Shown in pieces: positions 60,327-64,000 of a stretch of DNA of 64,000 nucleotides (the first letter of the stretch is position 1; each line of letters opens with the position of its first letter). A program made the position numbers and the translations under genes. The notes below the pieces were generated by a model. The model searched no databases. It saw nothing but the letters and a program-made list of their open reading frames with translations, and was not told the DNA's origin. Source of the stretch: Alcanivorax sp. DP30 (GTDB taxonomy: Bacteria > Pseudomonadota > Gammaproteobacteria > Pseudomonadales > Alcanivoracaceae); contig NZ_WTUY01000024.1 in NCBI RefSeq assembly GCF_009882945.1, forward strand, positions 62,001 through 126,000. The letters are read 5' to 3'.

Positions 60327-60449
60327 GACGCCTCTGATACGCATGCATGCAAAAAGGCCCGGCCTCCAGAGAGGTCGAGCGATGTGCTAGCTACCAAAGG
60401 GGAAAAGATTGGAGTACCCCACGCTTCCGCCCACCGCAGTCGCGTTGAT

Positions 60450-60660
60450 AGCCGGTGGCAGGCCGGTCTCCGGGCTCTCGGCTGGACGAAAAAAAGCATC
60501 GTCCGGAGTGAACGCCTTCCCGCTTGCGCAGTGGCTGGCCGCTGGCCTGTTCACTCCTTCACCGATTACCGTTGCGGGGGCAGCGCTGGCTTTTCACCAG
60601 TCTTCCCGTTTAATCTCCGCTCCTGAAACCGGGAGCGGCGACACCTGCCACGGATAAAAT
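60450..60660 (-). ncRNA. Cobalamin (AdoCbl) riboswitch
   Basis: On the minus strand there is AAACGGGAA, GGTGAAAAGCCAG, then the B12 box GCTGCCCCCGCAACGG (60569-60584), and further GGAGACCGGCCTGCC (60457-60471). These are the conserved blocks of the cobalamin riboswitch in correct order. It lies 125 bases ahead of the btuB start and should repress btuB and downstream genes when B12 is plentiful. The divergent btuFCD genes are not behind it. Confidence 0.95.
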
Positions 60661-60751
60661 TCGATGGCGGCAATCCTAGAGCCCGCGGGCGAAAAGTCAA
60701 TCTCTGGCGGCCACACAAAGGCCAGGCCGTGAATGTTGGGGAAGTCTTCAA

Positions 60752-61660
60752 ATGCGCCGAAAATCCAAAAAATTACCGGCTTTATGTCGCCTTTTTCTGT
60801 TTTTTGCTTCCTTCTTTTTCGCAGTTTCCTGGGCGCATGCGGACCGCTGCGTGGCTGACGATCTAGAGCGCCAGGTATGTCTTGGGCAGCCCGCGGAGCG
60901 AATCATTGCCCTGTCTCCGGGTGCCACTGAGCTGGTGTTTGCGGCGGGTGCGGGTGAAAAAATGGTGGCTGCTGTCAGTTTCAGTGACTACCCCCCGGCC
61001 GCCAGGCAGCTCCCACACGTGGGAAGTTACAACCGACTCGATATGGAGGCGATTCTTGCTCTCGAGCCAGATCTGATCATCGCCTGGCAAAGCGGCAATC
61101 CGCAGACGCAGACGGAGCAGCTGGCGGCCATGAAGGTGCCGGTGTATTTCAGCGAACCGCGGCGATTTGCCGATATCAGTTCTACTCTGGAGCGTCTGGC
61201 GACACTGGCGGGCACGGAAAAAGTCGGCCAAGGTGCGGCGGATGCTTTGCGAAGTGGCATTGCGGCCCTGCGCGAGCGTCATGCCAGTGCTGCACCGGTG
61301 ACGGTGTTTTATCAGATTTGGGATGATCCGCTGATGACCGTGAATGGAAAGCATCTGATCAGCGAAGCCATACAAGCCTGCGGTGGAGTGAATATCTTTG
61401 CTGACCTGCCTGCACTTGCACCACGTATCAGTGCTGAATCAGTGCTGGGGAAAAACCCCGAAGTGATTGTTGCCGGAGGGATGGGGGAAGCGGATAGCAG
61501 CTGGCTGACACGCTGGAAAACCTTCTCGTCTTTGCAGGCAGTTAAAAGAGACAACCTCTTTTTTATTGCGCCTTCTACCTTGCAGCGGCCAACTCCCAGG
61601 TTGTTGCTCGGTACCCGATCCCTGTGCCGTCATTTGGAGAGCGCCCGTGCCCGCCGTTAG
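60752..61660 (+). CDS. btuF: Periplasmic B12-binding protein
   Basis: A 302-residue substrate-binding protein of the B12 ABC importer. The signal peptide is unusually basic and aromatic (FFASFFFAVSWAHA, cut near residue 30). The mature protein has QPAERIIALSPGATELVFAA, VGSYNRLDMEAILALEPDLI, and ends with DNLFFIAPSTLQRPTPRLLL as in BtuF. It overlaps btuC by 14 bases. It delivers cobalamin or cobinamide to BtuCD. Confidence 0.9.
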   Translation: MRRKSKKLPALCRLFLFFASFFFAVSWAHADRCVADDLERQVCLGQPAERIIALSPGATELVFAAGAGEKMVAAVSFSDYPPAARQLPHVGSYNRLDMEAILALEPDLIIAWQSGNPQTQTEQLAAMKVPVYFSEPRRFADISSTLERLATLAGTEKVGQGAADALRSGIAALRERHASAAPVTVFYQIWDDPLMTVNGKHLISEAIQACGGVNIFADLPALAPRISAESVLGKNPEVIVAGGMGEADSSWLTRWKTFSSLQAVKRDNLFFIAPSTLQRPTPRLLLGTRSLCRHLESARARR

Positions 61661-62621
61661 AGCGACCTTGCCGTTGGCGATGCTGGCACTGTTTGGTGCC
61701 CTTGCCATGGCGGTGTCACTGGCCATTGGCAGTGTCGCCATTTCCCCGCCTGAGCTGTGGCTTGTGTTGACCGGTGGCGGGAGCGAGCTGCATCAGGAAT
61801 TGGTGTTATCACTGCGTGCCCCGCGTGCCTTGTCAGCGTTTGCCACCGGCGCTCTTCTTGCCATGGCAGGTGCACTGATGCAGGTGCTGTTGCGTAATCC
61901 ATTAGCCGACCCCTATGTGCTGGGCATTTCCGGTGGTGCCGCCGTGGGCGCATTGCTGGCCATGCTGTTGGGGGCCGGTATGGCGTTGGTGTCGGGGTCG
62001 GCTTTTGTTGGCGCCATGGTCTCCACCGTGTTGGTGTTCGGGTTATCCCATGGCCGTGGTAGCTGGACCACCACCCGTCTGCTGCTGACCGGGGTGGTGA
62101 TTGCTGCAGGTTGGGGCGCGGTGATTACTTTTATTCTTGCCATGAGCCCTGCTGAGCGTTTGCCCGGCATGCTCTATTGGTTAATGGGCGACCTGAGTTA
62201 TGCACGCTCTCCCGAGATCGCCTGGCTGGTACTGGTGCCCGCGTTGCTCTTGATGCTGCCGATAGCGCGTAGCCTGAATGTGCTTGCACGTGGGCCGATG
62301 CAGGCTGCGGCGCTGGGGGTGTCGGTCCGCCCGCTTTCCTGGGGTGTGTACGGGCTGGCGAGTCTGTTGACCGGTGTGGCGGTGACCACGGCAGGCAGTG
62401 TTGGTTTTGTCGGGCTGATTGTGCCGCACATGCTGCGCTTGGCTCTTGGCAACGATCAGCGTTTGATACTGCCGGCCAGCGCCCTGGCGGGTGGTGCCTT
62501 TCTAACGCTTGCCGACACCCTGGCTCGCTCCATGATGGCGCCCGTACAGTTGCCCGTAGGCGTCATCACTGCGTTGCTTGGTGTACCTACCTTCCTGTAC
62601 CTGCTTTACCGGAGTCGTTGA
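61647..62621 (+). CDS. btuC: B12 ABC importer permease
   Basis: A 324-residue FecCD-family permease with about ten helices. It has PRALSAFATGALLAMAGALM and RNPLADPYVLGISGGAAVGA, then GSVGFVGLIVPHMLRLALGN, as in BtuC. GTG 61647 is the chosen start, as the ATG frame 27 codons upstream lies inside btuF. Its stop overlaps the btuD start by one base (TGATG). BtuC2D2 carries B12 across the inner membrane. Confidence 0.9.
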   Translation: MPAVRATLPLAMLALFGALAMAVSLAIGSVAISPPELWLVLTGGGSELHQELVLSLRAPRALSAFATGALLAMAGALMQVLLRNPLADPYVLGISGGAAVGALLAMLLGAGMALVSGSAFVGAMVSTVLVFGLSHGRGSWTTTRLLLTGVVIAAGWGAVITFILAMSPAERLPGMLYWLMGDLSYARSPEIAWLVLVPALLLMLPIARSLNVLARGPMQAAALGVSVRPLSWGVYGLASLLTGVAVTTAGSVGFVGLIVPHMLRLALGNDQRLILPASALAGGAFLTLADTLARSMMAPVQLPVGVITALLGVPTFLYLLYRSR

Positions 62622-63385
62622 TGTCGATACTGGAAGCGCAGGAACTGATTGTCGATATTCCCGGTCGTGCCGATGGCGCGCCGTTCTCGGCGAAGATTCT
62701 TCCGGGGCAGCGTTGGGGGGTGCTTGGCCCCAACGGGGCCGGGAAAACGTCCCTGCTACTGACCCTGGCTGGTCTGAAGACACCACGAAGCGGTCGCGTG
62801 TTGCTGGATGACGTGCCACTCCATCGCCTTCGCCCCAGAGAGATTGCCCGCAAGTTGGGCATCGTGTTCCAGGAGCGCCCTGAAAGCTTTCCTGCCACCG
62901 TGTTTGAGTCCGTGCTGATCGGGCGTCATCCCTACCTGTCGTTTTGGCAGCGGGAGGGCAGTGACGATGTGCGTCTTGCCGAGGAGGCCATGCACGCATT
63001 GTCTTTGACGTTGTTGAAAGACCGGTTATTGCAAACCTTGTCCGGCGGGGAGAGACAGCGCGTTGCGATTGCGACGGCTCTGGTTCAGCAACCGGCTATC
63101 TGGTTGGCGGATGAGCCCACCAACCATCTTGATCTGCATCACCAGGTGGCCGTGTTGAAGTTGCTGCAGCAACAGGCCGCGCAGGGCGCAGGGGTTTTTA
63201 TGTGCCTGCATGATCTGAATCTGGCGGCGCGCTGGTGTGATCATATTTTAATGGTGTATCCGGAGGGTGAGCTGTGTTTCGGACCGTCGAGCGTCATGCT
63301 TCAACCGGAAGCCCTTGAGCGTCTTTACAACCAGAAACTCACCGTTGCCTATGTGGATGATGTGCCGGTTTTTGTCCCTGAATGA
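62621..63385 (+). CDS. btuD: B12 ABC importer ATPase
   Basis: A 254-residue ATPase. Walker A is GPNGAGKTS, signature LSGGERQRVAIATAL, Walker B WLADEPTNHLD, and the H-loop CLHDLN. The family of cobalamin and siderophore importers matches. The gene shares one base with the btuC stop and lies 30 bases ahead of cobO. Confidence 0.92.
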   Translation: MSILEAQELIVDIPGRADGAPFSAKILPGQRWGVLGPNGAGKTSLLLTLAGLKTPRSGRVLLDDVPLHRLRPREIARKLGIVFQERPESFPATVFESVLIGRHPYLSFWQREGSDDVRLAEEAMHALSLTLLKDRLLQTLSGGERQRVAIATALVQQPAIWLADEPTNHLDLHHQVAVLKLLQQQAAQGAGVFMCLHDLNLAARWCDHILMVYPEGELCFGPSSVMLQPEALERLYNQKLTVAYVDDVPVFVPE

Positions 63386-63415
63386 AGTCTTTTCGAGTTT
63401 GAGATGGAGTGATCA

Positions 63416-64000
63416 ATGAAGCCCGATCCGAAGAGCCAGGAACGTCATGCCTGGCGAATGGAAAAGAAACAGCAAATCATGCGCGAGCGCATTGCCAACG
63501 CCGACAAGGATCAGGGCATCCTGCTGGTGTTGACCGGACCGGGAAAAGGCAAGAGCAGTTCAGGTTTTGGCATGGTAGCCCGAGCTTTGGGCCACGGCAT
63601 GAAGGTGGGCGTGGTGCAGTTCATCAAGGGCGCTTTCAGCACCGGCGAGGAAGCCTTCTTTCGGGACCTGCCCAACGTGGATTATCACGTCATGGGCGAA
63701 GGCTATACCTGGGATACCCAGGATCGCCAACGGGATGTGGCCGCAGCTAACGCGGCCTGGGATATCGCTGCAAAAATGCTGCAGGACGACAGCTACGATC
63801 TGATTTTGCTGGACGAACTGAACATCGCCCTGCGCTACGAGTACATTGATCTGGATCGGGTGCTGGATGATCTGCAGAACCGCCCTGCCATGCAGCATGC
63901 GGTGGTGACGGGCCGTTATGCACCGAAAGAACTGATCGAACTGGCCGATACCGTGACGGAAATGAAAGTGGTAAAGCATGCGTTTCAGGATCAGGGGGTG
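63416..64000 (+). CDS. cobO: Corrinoid adenosyltransferase, runs off window
   Basis: 195 codons are open to the window end without a stop; the family is about 200 residues, so only a few are missing. It has P-loop TGPGKGKSSSGFG, VVQFIKGAFSTGEE, LLDELNIALRYEYID and VVTGRYAPKELIELADTVTE, as in CobO/BtuR, which transfers adenosyl to cob(I)alamin or cobyrinic diamide. ATG 63416 has GGAG 8 bases upstream. It ends the btuFCD row, joining import and adenosylation. Confidence 0.92.
   Translation, partial: MKPDPKSQERHAWRMEKKQQIMRERIANADKDQGILLVLTGPGKGKSSSGFGMVARALGHGMKVGVVQFIKGAFSTGEEAFFRDLPNVDYHVMGEGYTWDTQDRQRDVAAANAAWDIAAKMLQDDSYDLILLDELNIALRYEYIDLDRVLDDLQNRPAMQHAVVTGRYAPKELIELADTVTEMKVVKHAFQDQGV

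Noticed and set aside
60345-60390. Riboswitch-linked terminator ahead of btuB
   Set aside because: A T5 run (minus strand, 60351-60355) follows GGCCGGGCC, but I could not draw a convincing stem adjacent to it.
63409-63750. Short plus-strand frame at the right edge
   Set aside because: It is out of frame with the evident cobO, which is open from 63416 to the window end.

Overview
The window looks like chromosome of an Alcanivorax-type marine gammaproteobacterium. This is inferred from the protein flavour (a P450 of the alkane-degrader type, PF10118 hydrolases, the REP and heptad repeats), not from a marker gene; no rRNA or tRNA gene was seen. Most of the DNA is GC-rich, with tightly packed genes in short operons. 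One block of about 21 kb (23812-45090) is visibly richer in A+T and is a genomic island.

Left flank (1-23811): a Cho-type repair nuclease, a periplasmic sensor-like protein, two PF10118 metal-dependent hydrolase paralogues (one beside a divergent AraC regulator), a P4-type integrase homologue that has lost nearly all catalytic residues, an ATM1-like ABC exporter, a YghU-type glutathione transferase, several small DUF proteins, an HDAC-family deacetylase, CbiX, a secreted trypsin-like protease, the divergent polyamine genes speE and speA, a Rieske protein, a TudS/DUF523 protein, a hydroxyacid dehydrogenase, an SDR, and the 5' part of yjbQ.

Island (23812-45090): yjbQ is cut after codon 86; its last 52 codons reappear intact at 45091-45249, so the insertion is exact. 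The ends carry an inverted TACGGGT motif and several ATGGACA-like words. Near the right end are three overlapping tyrosine recombinase genes, the middle one degenerate, which are the probable mobility module. The main cargo is one long minus-strand gene row: half-length hsdS, hsdM, hsdS, two CD-NTases, a SLATT membrane effector, an AAA ATPase with a PIN nuclease, hsdR, a DUF45 metallopeptidase, then a Panacea antitoxin with a probable toxin. Thus a type I restriction system is split around a CBASS-like module and an ATPase-nuclease module. A C-protein-like regulator with a palindromic operator lies at the left end. An IS3-family element sits near the right end and supplies the stop codons of both flanking genes.

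Right flank (45250-64000): a DUF2057 lipoprotein, a bacterial Kunitz (BPTI-like) lipoprotein, two MscS-type channels, a glyoxalase II-like hydrolase, a cytochrome P450, moaB-moeA, a PhnA-like protein, and a B12 locus. The B12 locus has a cobalamin riboswitch ahead of btuB, followed by a beta-propeller lipoprotein, cobT and cobC on the minus strand, with btuF-btuC-btuD-cobO running divergently; cobO runs off the window.

Repeats: three REPIN-like elements with near-identical 25-bp inverted arms, one single REP, three copies of a composite element (AGCTACR heptads, a GC-rich hairpin, then inverted heptads), and smaller 7-bp-periodic arrays at other gene ends.
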